DNA of 64,000 nt from Misgurnus anguillicaudatus (GCF_027580225.2 NC_073343.2:3401001-3465000); one strand, 5' to 3'; shown: positions 34,133 to 45,690, numbered from the stretch's first letter. Notes: generated from the sequence alone by a model not told the origin. Program-made: numbers and translations.

Positions 34133-35138
34133 TGAAGAGTTTGGTTACAAAACGCAATAAATCCATTTTGACAAATTTCGGTAAAAACGTGTTTTCTATA
34201 CCAAGAAATTGACAAGATTAAAACCACTATTTTCTTTTAGAATCTTTCACATAGCATCTTTAGGTTATAAAAACATAAAAAATTCAAATCAATAACTTGA
34301 TTTTTTAAAGATTTATTATAAAAACTAATTTTTTCCACAAAATGCAATAAATCCATGACAAGTTTTTTTTCCAAATCTATTGAATCAATATATAAATGTG
34401 CATTCATCTTTGCCATTTTATATTTATTTAGTTGACTATTGGTATACGCTGATTAAAAAATAAACATTAATGGCATTAATCAAAACACTTACTTTGTCAT
34501 ATTAAGAACACTGTCATTGCTGCGGTTATACTTGGGACGTCGTTGCTTAACATTTTTCACAGGGATCAGCTGTGAAATGTTTTGGTCCTGCTCGATTTTC
34601 GTTGACTTTGAGTAAAATAATTGAAAGTTTTTCATAAGATCCTCTGGGGTCAATGTGTTAGCATGAGAGAAGCTAAATGCTGTCGGGAGAACAAGCGACC
34701 AGCTCCCGAGTGCCTCTCGCGTAAATTATTAGATGTTGATGGCGTACTTTGCTTTCCCATCACAAAAAACACCACACGTTTATCAATGCCATTAAAGTAT
34801 TATTTTGTTTTTGTTTGTTTGTTGATCACGAAGTACAACATGAGGAAAACTAGGATTCTATGTACTCAACGTGCCGCCATTGTCTGTTTACATCGCGTGG
34901 AATGGTGCGCTGTAATTTGTGGAGCGGATTTATTGCATTCTGTAGAAAAGGAGGAGTCGGGTTTATTGCATTTTGGGAAAAAAGGGAGAAAAGATGGCAG
35001 AACAACACAGCAGATATTGTATTTTGCGTAAAATTAAGTATTTACTTTTAAATGCTGACATGATATAATACTGATTTTGGCAGCAACTAATTTTTTTAGA
35101 AAATTATGTTTTTTGCGTTTTGGAACCAAATTCTTCAT
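34133..35138. mobile_element. Nested element with TGAAGAGTTTGG ends
   Basis: TGAAGAGTTTGGTTACAAAACG at the left pairs with CGTTTTGGAACCAAATTCTTCA at the right, with TA on both sides. This is consistent with a Tc1/mariner-type MITE. A 136-codon forward frame inside (34621-35031) has no transposase motif and is not called as a gene. Confidence 0.6.
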
Positions 35139-35243
35139 ATATAAATTTTTATAATTTATATCATATATAATCATAAATATTTATTATATAAATATATTTT
35201 TTCTTAAAATCATATATGCGCGTATGTGCAATATATATATACA

Positions 35244-35258
35244 TAATTATTATTATTA

Positions 35259-35317
<59 letters not shown>
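35244..35317. repeat. (ATT)n microsatellite
   Basis: About 24 ATT repeats with one ATC interruption near 35258. Preceded by a TA-rich stretch. Confidence 0.95.
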
Positions 35318-35425
35318 ATATGACAAAAATTTTACTTTCACTTCCATATCATACACAGTATATTTAGTAAACAAAAACTTTTATTCTGTAAGCAATTAGT
35401 CGCAACTTTTTTTCAGGTGGAGACA

Positions 35426-36874
35426 AAATTGATCCCCTATGATTAATTGTCATCAAACGCCCACATAAATGCCTAAAATGAAGATAATTGCATACAAGTA
35501 AAAATGCTGCAATGCAAAAGTGCAAACAACAGGATAATCAGGAATAGCGTATTACTGTCAGCGATTCTGCTTCTGTAAAAAAATCTGAATGTCTCTGTTC
35601 GAGCTCAGTGCGCATGCGATTCACATACACACACACAAATATCTGCAACATCTTATGAATTATTATTATAGCTGTCAGGCAGACATTTACCACCCAGAGA
35701 TTCAAATGCTGAGGGGAAAACAGACTAGACAATAATCCCAGTGTGATTCGTGTCTATTTTCACTGAATACATACATACTGAATATCAACTATAAATTCTG
35801 CCTCCTAAAGCAAAGGGATGTAAACAGGTACAATTATCTGTGAAGTCTGACAAATGTTTTCTATTTTAATGGTATTAAAACTTTAATGCATTAGCCAAAG
35901 GCAGGCGGCTACTAATTGTAAGGCACTTTCAATACCTTGAAGATTACAAAAGCATGAAGAGCTCCACTTCTAAGAAGGACTCCAGTCACTTATCACTGTC
36001 CTTTCTGAATAAAGGTAAAAAGCTTAAAAATTCGGTCAATATCCTATATCCTAATAAATATATATATCCTAATGTGAATTGCCCCTTTGGTGATAAATAA
36101 AGTTTTGAAATTGAAAAAAATAATATGATGAATGAATCCATGCACTTCACTGAAAAATTGCTTTGGCGTTTAACAGATTGTGCGAACAAAGTGGTATTTC
36201 TGTATGGCCTGAGGCCAGGATTAAGCAGATTTGAAGTAAAAGTATTTGATGAACTTATAATATATGCCTAATTTTTAAAGGCCATGTTCTTCCTGATCCC
36301 ATTTTTAAACTCTAGTTAGTGTGTAATGTTGCTATAATAGCACAAATAATACCTGTAAAATTAAAAAGCTCAAAGTTCACTGCCAGGCGATATATTTTCT
36401 TTAACATAATTCACTTTTCAAAGCCTACAGCGAACGGCCGGTTTGGACTACAGTCCTCTACTTCCTGCTTTAATGATGTCAGTAAAACAGTTTTTTGACT
36501 AAACTCCGCCCACAAGAATACGTCAGTCGCCAGCTAAGTAAACGGCAAGCTAGCTGCTATCGAATCACAACACACTAAACAAACTACACAATCAGAACTC
36601 ATTACGTATTTCTGAAGGAGGGACTTCATAAAACAAAAAAAAAGACATCAGCCCGTTTTGAGGACAGTGAAAACAGCGCTATACAGACAAGTAAATTTTG
36701 TGAAAAATACCGCATTGTTTTACACGTGAAACATGAACACGTTATATTGCGCACTGTGATAACAAATAAAGCTTCAAAAACAGAGAAAGAACGGGACCTT
36801 TAATGCTACATATATTGTAGTTTACATAAAATTTTAAACGCTCAGACAATGCTTTGTTTAGGCAACATCAATAT
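35426..36874. other. Non-coding DNA, nothing recognised
   Basis: AT-rich, with short motif-free frames only. Confidence 0.45.
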
Positions 36875-37261
36875 TTAAAGGTGCAGTGTGTAATTTTTTA
36901 AATGATCTTTTTACACAAATGCAAAATAATATACAAAACTATATAATCAGGGGTGTATAAAGACCTTGCATAATGAACCGTTATGTGTTTATTACCTTAG
37001 AACGAGACCCTTTTATCTACATACACCGAGGGTCTCCTTAAATGGAAGTCGCCATTTTGTGCTGCCATTTTTCTACAGAAGCCCTTAAAGGATAATTTTT
37101 TTTACTAAGTTGTCTCCAACGATGGCATGTTTTTCCGGTGGCGGCTACCGTAGCTTCTCTATGTGTTTCAAAAGCGAGGGGTAAGCCGTGGACTAAGCCG
37201 TTGGTTGCAATCCGCAACCTCACCACTAGATGCCGCTAAAATTTACACACTGCACCTTTAA
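36875..37261. mobile_element. TTAA-flanked MITE, family E, copy 1
   Basis: TTAAAGGTGCAGTGTGTAA at the left and TTACACACTGCACCTTTAA at the right. The body contains GTGTATAAAGACCTTGCATAATGA and GAAGTCGCCATTTTG, both found again in the copy at 56818-57192. Confidence 0.9.
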
Positions 37262-38589
37262 AAAAAACTTAGATTATAATGTTATGCATTTTTTGTACCA
37301 CAGCAATACCAAGGAAACTTACTACTTAAACGCTGCAAAGTATCTTGTTATATAAAATTAGCAATCACAGATTATTCAATTTTATCTTCATTATATCAAA
37401 CTATAAACCTTTAGCCTGAAATAACTGACATTCATGAAAACACCAGTGCATGCTCATTTACACTTTACGCCTTGTAAGATCACTTTCACAAAATCTTTTC
37501 ACAACAACACATGTATAATGTGTCACAGTGCTGTGATCCTCAAGATTTTCAAACCAGTATACAAATCCATTAGCATCTACACTATTTCAATAAGAGGCTG
37601 CACTTTCTTCCCAGGATATTTTAGAGTCCACACAACCTCTGCACACCTCTGAAGCAGAGCTTAATAATTGATATTTCACAGGGATGAAAAGAGTGAAGTT
37701 AGGTAGGCAGAGAAGTGACAGCTATAACTCAAACTGGGTGATTCAAAATGCCTCTCTGTGTCTTTGACAATTCATCTGAGTGTGTTGGACAGGATCCAGC
37801 AGAATGCACCAGGAATTAAGGAAGATGGATGGTCATGATAGCGGGCTATCAGTCGCTTGGCCCATTACGTTCCCCATCGCATTCATCATTCGCACGGCCT
37901 GTTTGTTCAGTGCCACATTAGGCCTTCACATTTGAATCTGCTTGATCTAAATAGAAATTGATTTATAGTTGCGGAGTGACGGGTTCCTGCGCTCGTGCCC
38001 GACTTTGAAAATGCAGCTCGTGGGGTAAAGCGCATTTCTGTAGTTTTGCTACAGAAAAGCCATTTGTTTCATATTTTCCATCCCTTTTGTTAATGTACGT
38101 GCTTGACTTCACATGCCCAGTCCTCCGAGCGTCAATAGCCCACGACAAGGTTCACGAACACGATCGAGTCATTATAAGTACGCATTTTCATAAAACAGTT
38201 TAGAGGTTTATTATTATCTCTTTGTAAACACGAGGAGTGTTCAAAGTATAAAAGACAAGAATAGCTGGACAGTTTCACAGTACTACTGACTTCATCGAGG
38301 GCCCTTTCAACATCCAATGAATCATTCAGTATGAGGTAAACACTTCACTTAGCGTTGATGTGCTCCAATTTCAATGACACTCCTATTCACAGTCAATTCA
38401 ATGGCTTCAACATTACGTGCTTATCACCTGTGACTGCGAGCTCCGAATGGACTCGTGAAACACTGGCGTGTGGGCACCTGTGTATTGTTTTAGGATGACA
38501 TCATACTCGCATTGTATTTTATAAAAATGGGACTGTAAAAAAGAGTTTCAAATGTAGAAAAGTCTTACCTACTGTATTAGATTTTTGAA
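37262..38589. other. Non-coding DNA, apparently unique
   Basis: No element ends or exons recognised. Confidence 0.4.
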
Positions 38590-38661
38590 CTACTAGATGG
38601 GTTTTAAAAGTAACTTCCTTTAAAATTACCCCCATGACTTACTCACCCTCAAGCCATCCTT

Positions 38662-38834
38662 GATATATATGATTATCTTTTTTAAAGAAACACAATTGGA
38701 GTTATATTACAAAATGTCTTTGCTGTTCCAAGCTTTACAGTATAATGGTAGTAAATGGTGCTTTGGATTTGAAGCCCAAAAAAGTCCATTCTTCACTTAA
38801 GTAATCCACACACCTCCAGGAGGTCATACAGTAT
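38662..38834 (+). repeat. 173-bp direct repeat, copy 1
   Basis: Same length as 39568-39740, with five mismatches by eye (about 97% identical). Contains AAGAAACACAATTGGAGTT and GAAGCCCAAAAAAGTCC. Confidence 0.92.
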
Positions 38835-39567
38835 ATAAAGTGCATCAGTTTGTGTTTATTAACCCTTAAGTTTCACTTCATCACGCAGCTTTTCCTGTTA
38901 GAGTTTTCTGTTAAACATCTATTTCATTTATAATCTAATATTCATTTTTCTGTCATAGTTTCTTCAAAATTTAATTTTATTTGAGTGTTTTTAATAAAAT
39001 TATTTTTATTTTCACAATGACTCCCTTTTCATTGCCTCAGTTAATCGAGTACTCGTTTTCAGACATATGGATTAATTGAAATGAAAAAATGGCATACATG
39101 CACATATTATGAATCCAAAAGCAGTAAATACTCTGTGTATGTTTGGATCATATTTCTAAATCTGATCTTTAATAAATTATTTTTTTTATTAAAAATGTGT
39201 TTTTTGGAAGAATCCTACCCATATCTAAGAGGTTATAAAAGTATAAATAAAGACAACATGAAAGTTTTTTGTTGTTGTTTAAAAGGATCTGTACTTGCAT
39301 TTTGATGTATCGTATATTTATATTTAAAGAAATGCATTTTCTGGAAGGTATTAAACTTTTATGAAAAATATTTAAAAAAAAAATGCTGGCACTGGCTGGC
39401 AACTTAAAAAAAAAAAAATGCTGTAGGGGAAAGAGTTCAAATCACAGTGAGTTAATAGATCGTTGTGTATTAACTCACTAATTTAGGTATTACGTGACAC
39501 AAGTAGCTCTCGACCACTTTTATTTTTTAGAAAGTAGCTCTCCAATGAAAAAAGGTTGGAGACCCCA
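38835..39567. other. Spacer between the 173-bp repeats, with MITE fragment
   Basis: 39190-39435 matches the 3' part of the TTAA MITE at 59674-60164: CCTACCCATAT, AGAGGT, TTTCTGGAAGG, TTAAACTTTT, CTGGCTGGCAAC and GGGAAAGAGTT. This copy has lost its left part and contains two A-runs. Confidence 0.7.
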
Positions 39568-39740
39568 GATATATATAATTATCTTTTTTAAAGAAACACA
39601 ATTGGAGTTATATTAAAAAATGTCTTTGATGTTCCAAGCTTTACAGTATAATGGTAGTAAATGGTGCTTTGGATTTGAAGCCCAAAAAAGTCCATTCTTC
39701 ACATAAGTAATCCACACAGCTCCAGGAGGTCATACAGTAT
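39568..39740 (+). repeat. 173-bp direct repeat, copy 2
   Basis: Second copy of the repeat at 38662-38834. After it, the element continues through its palindrome centre into the inverted arm, so this copy is the one in its original context. Confidence 0.92.
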
Positions 39741-40223
39741 GCTGGAAACACATTCTCTCGTGAACACGCATTGGTCATTATTGGGAGCTAGTTATTTTCA
39801 TTTGTAAAGTTTTAAATATTGATATGTTTCTTGCAAAACCATATCAATTGCCATCAGAAGGCCTTTATTAACCCACTGGTGCCGTGTGGATTACTTCTGT
39901 GAAGAATGATTGGACATTTTTGGGCTTTAAATCCAAAGAACCATTTACTAAAGTTATAAAGTTTGGAACAGCAAAGACATTTTCTAATATAACTCCAATT
40001 GTGTTTCTTTCAAAAAGATAATTAAGCAATATCGCTCGAGTAGGAGTGTGATATAGCTCTTTATTACACGGCTCTCTGGAATGCTTGATTCTGATTGGTC
40101 AGTTGAGACATTTGCAGGTTCGTTCTTTTCAAATAATAACCGCTCCAAAATAATAACGCATAGCCGGACTACTTGTAAGAGTAAAATCGCTCCGCGCCAA
40201 TAAAGATCAATAAAGATTACTGT

Positions 40224-40322
40224 TGCTGGATCCCAAACCGCCTACTTCCATACTATATAGTACGTAAAGTAGCGCTTTTTACGTACTATATAGTATGGAA
40301 GTAGGCGGTTTGGGATCCAGCA
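40224..40322. repeat. Perfect 45-bp hairpin, 9-nt loop
   Basis: Arms 40224-40268 and 40278-40322 are exact complements; the loop is GTAGCGCTT. Each arm contains GGATCCCAAACCGCC and the near-palindrome ACTATATAGT. Confidence 0.97.
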
Positions 40323-40655
40323 TGTCTGTGTGGCGCCATCTTGTGACAAACACTCGACAACCACGACAAGAGACAGACAGCTTACTGAGACTGAACTTGA
40401 CAAAATAGGGCATGACAGCTACGAAGCCAACACACAAAAAAATACAGAATGGGGATTAAAACTTCTCAAAGAGAAAAAATGGAGACAAGTATGAAGCAGA
40501 GGATCGTTATAAGGTATTACGATCATTTTATGCATCTGTGCAAAGTTTCGCGGAAGGATAAAAATGTTAATTTAAAACAAATATGCCAATAAAATGTTTC
40601 AAATTCATATTCATGTCCAGTTTTTTCTTATGTGGCAAGTAGCCGTGTAATAAGC

Positions 40656-40795
40656 GGGATAATGTAGAGGCAGCCGGTAGTTATTGGGAAATAAGCCCCT
40701 TCAGTGTGATACAAGACCCTCCGCTTCGCGTCGGGTCCTGATCACACTGTCGGGGCTTATTTCCCAATAACTACCGGCTGCCTCTACATTATCCC
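40656..40795. repeat. 55-bp-arm hairpin
   Basis: Arms 40656-40710 and 40741-40795 match at 53 of 55 positions. The 30-base loop contains a smaller stem, GACCC/GGGTC. Confidence 0.95.
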
Positions 40796-40800
40796 TTACA

Positions 40801-40877
40801 TATCATCACGGCTGTGATTAGGCCAGAGGCACGAGTCCGCAGGCCGAGTGCCGGAGGCAATCACAGCCGTGATGATA
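40801..40877. repeat. 19-bp-arm hairpin with inner stem
   Basis: TATCATCACGGCTGTGATT and its exact complement at 40859-40877, enclosing GGCAC/GTGCC. It begins five bases after the preceding hairpin. Confidence 0.95.
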
Positions 40878-42289
40878 TAGAGCTATATCACACGACTCCG
40901 AGAGCGACACTGCTTTTATACAACAGTTCGACGGCACACGTTTGAAAAACGAAAACTAGAAAATAACAACGGAGTTATTTTAAAAGCCTCTTTGTTTGAG
41001 AACTACTTCTTCCGCCACGGATTTGAGGGCGGCCAGAATGACAGGTAAAACTTTCGGCTGCTTTGAAGCTCATAACAACTCAATGGACAGAAAAGCCGTT
41101 ACTTTATATTACCGTTTCTTGGTCACAAAGTGTAGTTTTAAGATTAGTTCAGTCGAGAATGTATATGTATAACATTTAAATCTGCAGTCGATTAGTAAAG
41201 ATAGCGCCTGTTTGAACGTTTGCTTAGTGAGATTCGGTACGAATGAGAACCAAAGCATGAGCGGACATCAGTGTTCACTCGCCCCGCTGACCACCGCCCT
41301 CTCTGGGCTACATCTCTGAAAGGGATTCACTGGCTCTCATGTTGGCCTTGTTTGTTTATGATCGTCAAAATGAGATCAAATCAGCAGTATTTGATGTCAT
41401 GATCAAACTATTACTTGTTTTTTAATTCATATTTAGTGTCTTTTGTGTTGTTATTGTTTTGGCGCGAGGTAAAAGTTAATAAAACTATTTGTATAACGTT
41501 ACTATTTGCGTTCTCATTTATTCTTAACGTGATACGAGCACTCGATTATTATTATTAAACTTTGTTCTTGTCAGTACTATATAAAACTGTTTTTTATAAG
41601 TGTCAGAGAGATGTTTTTGCATGCTGCTTATAAATATATCAGTGGCGATATCTCATAACATGTTTTAATAGTCAGGTCACGATAAAGTAAATGATCAATG
41701 TCCACATTTAAAAGCTGCGGTGCTTACCTGCAGTTCCACGGTGTTTTCGCGTTCTGATAAGAAATATAGCTCCAGAAAAAAAACGAGTGTTTATATTCCT
41801 CTTTCCAAGTGTTAATCGTCCACACGATGTGATAAGACATTTCTCCCATTAACTGTAACGTAACATCCAAGAGCGCTGATCTTTGACGGAATAATACTTC
41901 TGATTGGGGATTCAGACTGATTTATGAGCCAACTAATGAGACACACAGAGAGTGATTCAAACAGCGCGTCTGTGTTTTTCCATTCAGAGATGAGCCTGCT
42001 TAGGACCTCCATTCACTAGGTGGCGGAATAATACGAAAGGTGAAGAGGTTACAGTGCTGTTATCAGCACAATATCGTATGGCTCTTAGCCAATCAGATTC
42101 GAGAACCAGAAAGAACTGTTGTATAATCATATATATCAAGGTTGGTTTGAGGGTGAGTAAATCATGGGGGTGTTTTTTAACTTTAAAGGAAGTAACTTTT
42201 AAAACCCACTAAGTTCAAAAATTCATTGCTGCTCCATCAACGATCACCATTGTATATTAAATTCGCAATGTAATGGAATTAGCCATTGC

Positions 42290-42645
42290 CTCATTGTTTA
42301 CGTGGTGACGTAAATCCGAGTAAAACCGGCTTCTGAAATGAAAGGCAGGGCTGGATTTGAATTTGTCAATCGAGATCTGATTGGATCATTTGAGGTTGGG
42401 TCGTGTTGCTAATTGCTAATCGCAGCGATCTTCTTCCGGACCCCGCCCACGTGCCATAACATATGACCGGAAGTAAAGAGAGATTGTTTTGAGGAGGGGA
42501 GGAGATTTGCGTTTTTGATTGAAGATTATGAGGGCACATGAATTTTTTTTAAATAATGAAGCTCACAGATTAAGTAATTTGTAAAAAAAAGCCAAATTCC
42601 AAAAACGAATTACAGTTTTTTATTTTATATTCATGCCGACTTTAA
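42290..42645. mobile_element. TTAA MITE, family F, copy 1 (right end)
   Basis: Ends ATGCCGACTTTAA at 42645. GGTTGGGTCGTGTTGCT, GAGGAGGGGAGGAGAT and AATGAAGCTCACAGATTAAGT match 59490-59670 near the second copy, which ends ATGATGACTTTAA. The left end here is not defined and may be lost against the composite element to its left. Confidence 0.6.
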
Positions 42646-42811
42646 AGCGGAATTGAACCTTAGACATTTTAGCCTGTTATCACGGGTAATTTATGTCCAT
42701 TTTGCATTTCGAGTACTGTTTTCAGCCCAGTTTTTCTGCAGACTCAGGTAATGTAGAATGGTAAAAATATCTAAAACATAATTTGGCTTAGTTGTTGCTT
42801 ATTTTGTGTAA

Positions 42812-43230
42812 CTATGGGATGCACCGATAGGATTTTTTGGGGCTAATACCGATACCGATTTAAACAGACAACTTTTGGCTGATGCCGATACCGATATTAA
42901 AGACTTGTATACAATACTATACAGTTGGTCTATTAGCTAGTTTATTTCTGCATCAAATTATTTTTACTGAACATAGATTGGATCTAATTAACATTCAACT
43001 GACCGACATAATAAGAGAGGCACAAATTAAGCTAAAACGAATATAATAAGACAGCATGACAACCTTCAAAGGTGTTTTTTGCTATTCAGCATTTATTTTA
43101 TTAACAACATTGACTCATTTTTTACATATAATGGATTTCTTGATGCAGTTAATTAATAAACAATCGGTATCGGCCTTTCTCGTGCTATTGCCGATATGCC
43201 GAAGGTTTCAAATTCATAAAAAAATCGGCC
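42812..43230. mobile_element. Degenerate hAT-like element with GATACCGAT motifs
   Basis: Left end GGGATGCACCGATAGG with CCGATACCGAT repeated. The right portion has ATCGGTATCGGCC and AAATCGGCCGATA in inverse orientation. The terminal sequence resembles common fish hAT ends; the right terminus is lost. Confidence 0.5.
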
Positions 43231-44842
43231 GATAAATATTGTTATTGTTATTATGAACACAAGCAAAGCAAGCTAACGTTCTCATCCTGTGCAGCTGTCA
43301 ATCAAAGAACGTTATCATCTACTGTCAATCATCTCGCCTCAAGAGTTAGTACATTTCATGACAGCACAATCAACTACATATATGTGATGAAATATAGTGT
43401 TGGAGCATAATGTTGTTTTAGGCTGGACTTCCACTTTAAGGTCTACGGAGAGTTGCCCTCTTATGAACTTACAATCAGTACACAGTAAAATTCTGAATAA
43501 CAAATTCAGAAAACCGAAAATCCACCATCCCATTGTGACTTTATCCTGATAAAACTGAAAATGCTTTTCCAGCGAGGCAGAAGAGACAAATTGGTGTGCA
43601 TAGATTCGAGGGGCGTTCCACCAATTTACCTTGCTTTACCTCTACCACGAGAGACAGACAGTATTTGGGAGGTGGAACCTCTTTTTTTCATTTTTTTCAA
43701 AAGCTTTTTCAATTAGAGTAAAATGAGTGGGACTATTATCACAATGTGACAGGACTCGCCACTTTCCAATAGGTCCTTTGATTGCTATGGAAACCAGCTA
43801 TCATTGTCATGGCCACCCCTGGTGCTACATGTAATTTTCGGTGTGTGAGGGCCGCTGATAATGCACAATCAACAGCTAGGAGTGGAAGGCATCATAGGCA
43901 ATCCAGGAACGTCTGGCACCAGAACCGCCAGCGAGAGAGTCTCTATGGGGGATAGATTGGACTGCCGCCGAATGAGGCGACTCTTCTCAGTGAGCTCTAT
44001 GAACTTGCTTCTGAATGCAATTTCACTGCGAGAACTGGGACTATCTATACCCTTAAACTTTAAACGATGGTGGGATCGCAGAGGGCAGGAGACGATCTAT
44101 CTGAACTGCTCTAGAAAATTAAATGTGTCTTTCTTCCAAAAGAGCCACACGCAGGGAAGCCAGCATTCATGTTGTACAGTAACCGTTTACTCTTCCCTTT
44201 ATTATCGTTCTTTCTCTCTTTCTATCAGCCTGCCTGTCAGAGATTTATCTATTGTGTTCTTCCCATTTCAGACCCATGAGAAGCACTCCCCATCTTTTCT
44301 GCACTGTGCTACTGTACTGTTTGCTTTCCAAGGGATTTTGGACTACTACCCAATTTTTATTCACTCCATAAAACCCCCTATTGTCCTATTATACAAGCCT
44401 GCTCTTATTTTCAGGCATGTTTGAGTAACTAACATTACAATTTTATGTGCATTTTGAAGAATTGCATAAGAAACGCCAAATTTTGAATTAAAAATCCCTT
44501 CGAATAAAACTTCCCCAATCGTAACTAAATGCAGTAATGTCTTCATTTTCTAAGCGTTTCTGTAGGTTTACTGTTGGTTACTAGGTTACCAATACCACAG
44601 TTTTTCGCTTGAACAACATGATGGAAACGCACCTTTTCGCTTTTTTGTTTGCGAAGTTTGAAAAGATTTGCTTTATATTTGGATGGAAACCCCACTTCTG
44701 ACACTTCGCCATCAAAAATTTCATAATTTAAAATAATAATTTTAAAATGTCATTTGTAGGTTGAATGACACGTTAAACTACAGAAACTTCTATCTATACA
44801 TGCATCCATTCATTAATGCGTTCATGCACTGGATTAATTTTC
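43231..44842. other. Non-coding DNA with one unexplained open frame
   Basis: 43861-44424 is open for 187 codons on plus. I see no domain, signal peptide or splice context, and its C-terminal half is translated pyrimidine-rich DNA. 44560-44700 (GATGGAAACGCACC, GGATGGAAACCCC) is repeat-like. No gene is called. Confidence 0.4.
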
Positions 44843-45690
44843 ATTCATTCCCATTCATTCACGTTCATTCATTCATTCTTGTTCATTCATTCCTGTTCAT
44901 TCATTCATTCATTCATTCTTGTTCATTCATTCCTGTTCATTCATTCATTCATTCATTCATTCCTGTTCATTCATTCATTCATTCATTCATGTTCATTCAT
45001 TCATTCATTCATGTTCATTCATTCCCGTTCGTTCATAATTGTTCATTCGTTCCCGTTCATTCTTGTTCATTTGTTCCCGTTTATTCTTGTTCATTCGTTC
45101 CCGTTCTTCGTTCGTTCCCGTTCTTCGTTCGTTCCCGTTCTTCGTTCGTTCCCGTTCTTCGTTCGTTCCCGTTCTTCGGTCGTTCCCGTTCTTCGGTCGT
45201 TCCCGTTCTTCGGTCGTTCCCGTTCTTCGGTCGTTCCCGTTCTTCGGTCGTTCGTATTCATTCTTTCTCATCTTGTTCGTTCTCATTCATTCTTTCTCAT
45301 CTTGTTCGTTCTCGTTCGTTTGTTCTCATCTTGTTCGTTCTCATTTGTTCATTCTCATCTTGTTCGTTCTCATTTGTTCGTTCGTTCTCGTTCGCTCGTT
45401 TGTTTTCATCTCGTTCATTCGTTCCCGTTTGTTTGTTCATTCTCATTCGTTCGTTCTGCCTTTTGTTTGTTCTCTCGTTTGTTTTTGTTTCGTTCGCTCA
45501 TTCTCGTTCGCTGTCGTCCGACCTGCCTGTCGTCCCATCTGCCTGTCGTTTGTTCGATCTGCCTTTCGTCCGTTCGTTCTGCCTTTCGTTCATTCGTTCC
45601 GTCTTTCGTTCATTCTGCCTTTCATTTGTTTGTTCTGCCTTTCATTCATTTGTTTGTTCTTTTTCTTTTCCTCTCTCTCTCTCTCTCTCT
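44843..45690. repeat. Tetranucleotide-derived satellite tract
   Basis: Begins as TTCA repeats and shifts through TTCATTCCTG and TTCGTTCCCG variants. It then forms a regular 17-bp array, then TTCTCATCTTGTTCG and TTCTGCCTTTCG units, and ends in (CT)n at about 45671-45690. All three forward frames stay open over most of it because the repeats contain no TAA, TAG or TGA. The resulting Ser/Phe/His/Arg-rich frames, up to 360 codons, are not genes. Confidence 0.93.
45097..45249. repeat. 17-bp minisatellite, nine units
   Basis: GTTCCCGTTC starts at 45097 and recurs every 17 bases to 45233. The first four units continue TTCGTTC and the last five TTCGGTC, so the variants are sorted in two blocks. Since 17 is not a multiple of three, the translated repeat has a 17-residue period. 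Confidence 0.97.

Larger units (their letters stand above)
33995..35405. repeat. Outer AATCGCGACTAATCG-type element, interrupted
   Basis: The left has GACTAATCGCGACTAATCG, then AGAATAAAAGTTT. The right has AAACTTTTATTCTG, then GCAATTAGTCGC. The inverted agreement marks two ends of one element about 1.4 kb apart, enclosing the nested element at 34133-35138. Superfamily not determined. Confidence 0.55.
40023..42122. mobile_element. ~2.1-kb insertion with several hairpins
   Basis: Both ends carry a related inverted motif: TTATTACACGGCTCT...GATTCTGATTGG on the left, and its complement CCAATCAGATTC...AACTGTTGTATAAT on the right. A further inverted pair joins 40033-40060 to 40879-40906, and ATACAACAGTTC at 40919 to GAACTGTTGTAT at 42114-42125. 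No transposase is recognised in it, and its superfamily is unknown to me. Confidence 0.55.
38590..42220. mobile_element. Composite of nested foldback elements
   Basis: Outer arms at about 38590-38670 and 42136-42220 are inverted copies. Shared blocks are GGGTTTTAAAAGT, ACTTCCTTTAAA, CCCCCATGA, TTACTCACCCTCAA and CCTTGATATAT. Between them lie a 173-bp direct duplication and the matching inverted arm (39985-40015). A ~2.1-kb insertion at 40023-42122, with ATAAT on both sides, separates the right arm from its tip. The tip continues exactly where the interrupted arm stops (GATAAT, then CATATATATC). The original element looks like a TTAA-class fish MITE. Confidence 0.75.

Noticed and set aside
34621..35031. 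136-codon plus-strand frame
   Set aside because: Lies inside a TIR-bounded element, has no transposase motif, and reads through AT-rich repeat DNA.
45097..45249. CRISPR-like array
   Set aside because: Units are contiguous 17-bp tandem repeats without spacers, in a eukaryotic microsatellite context.
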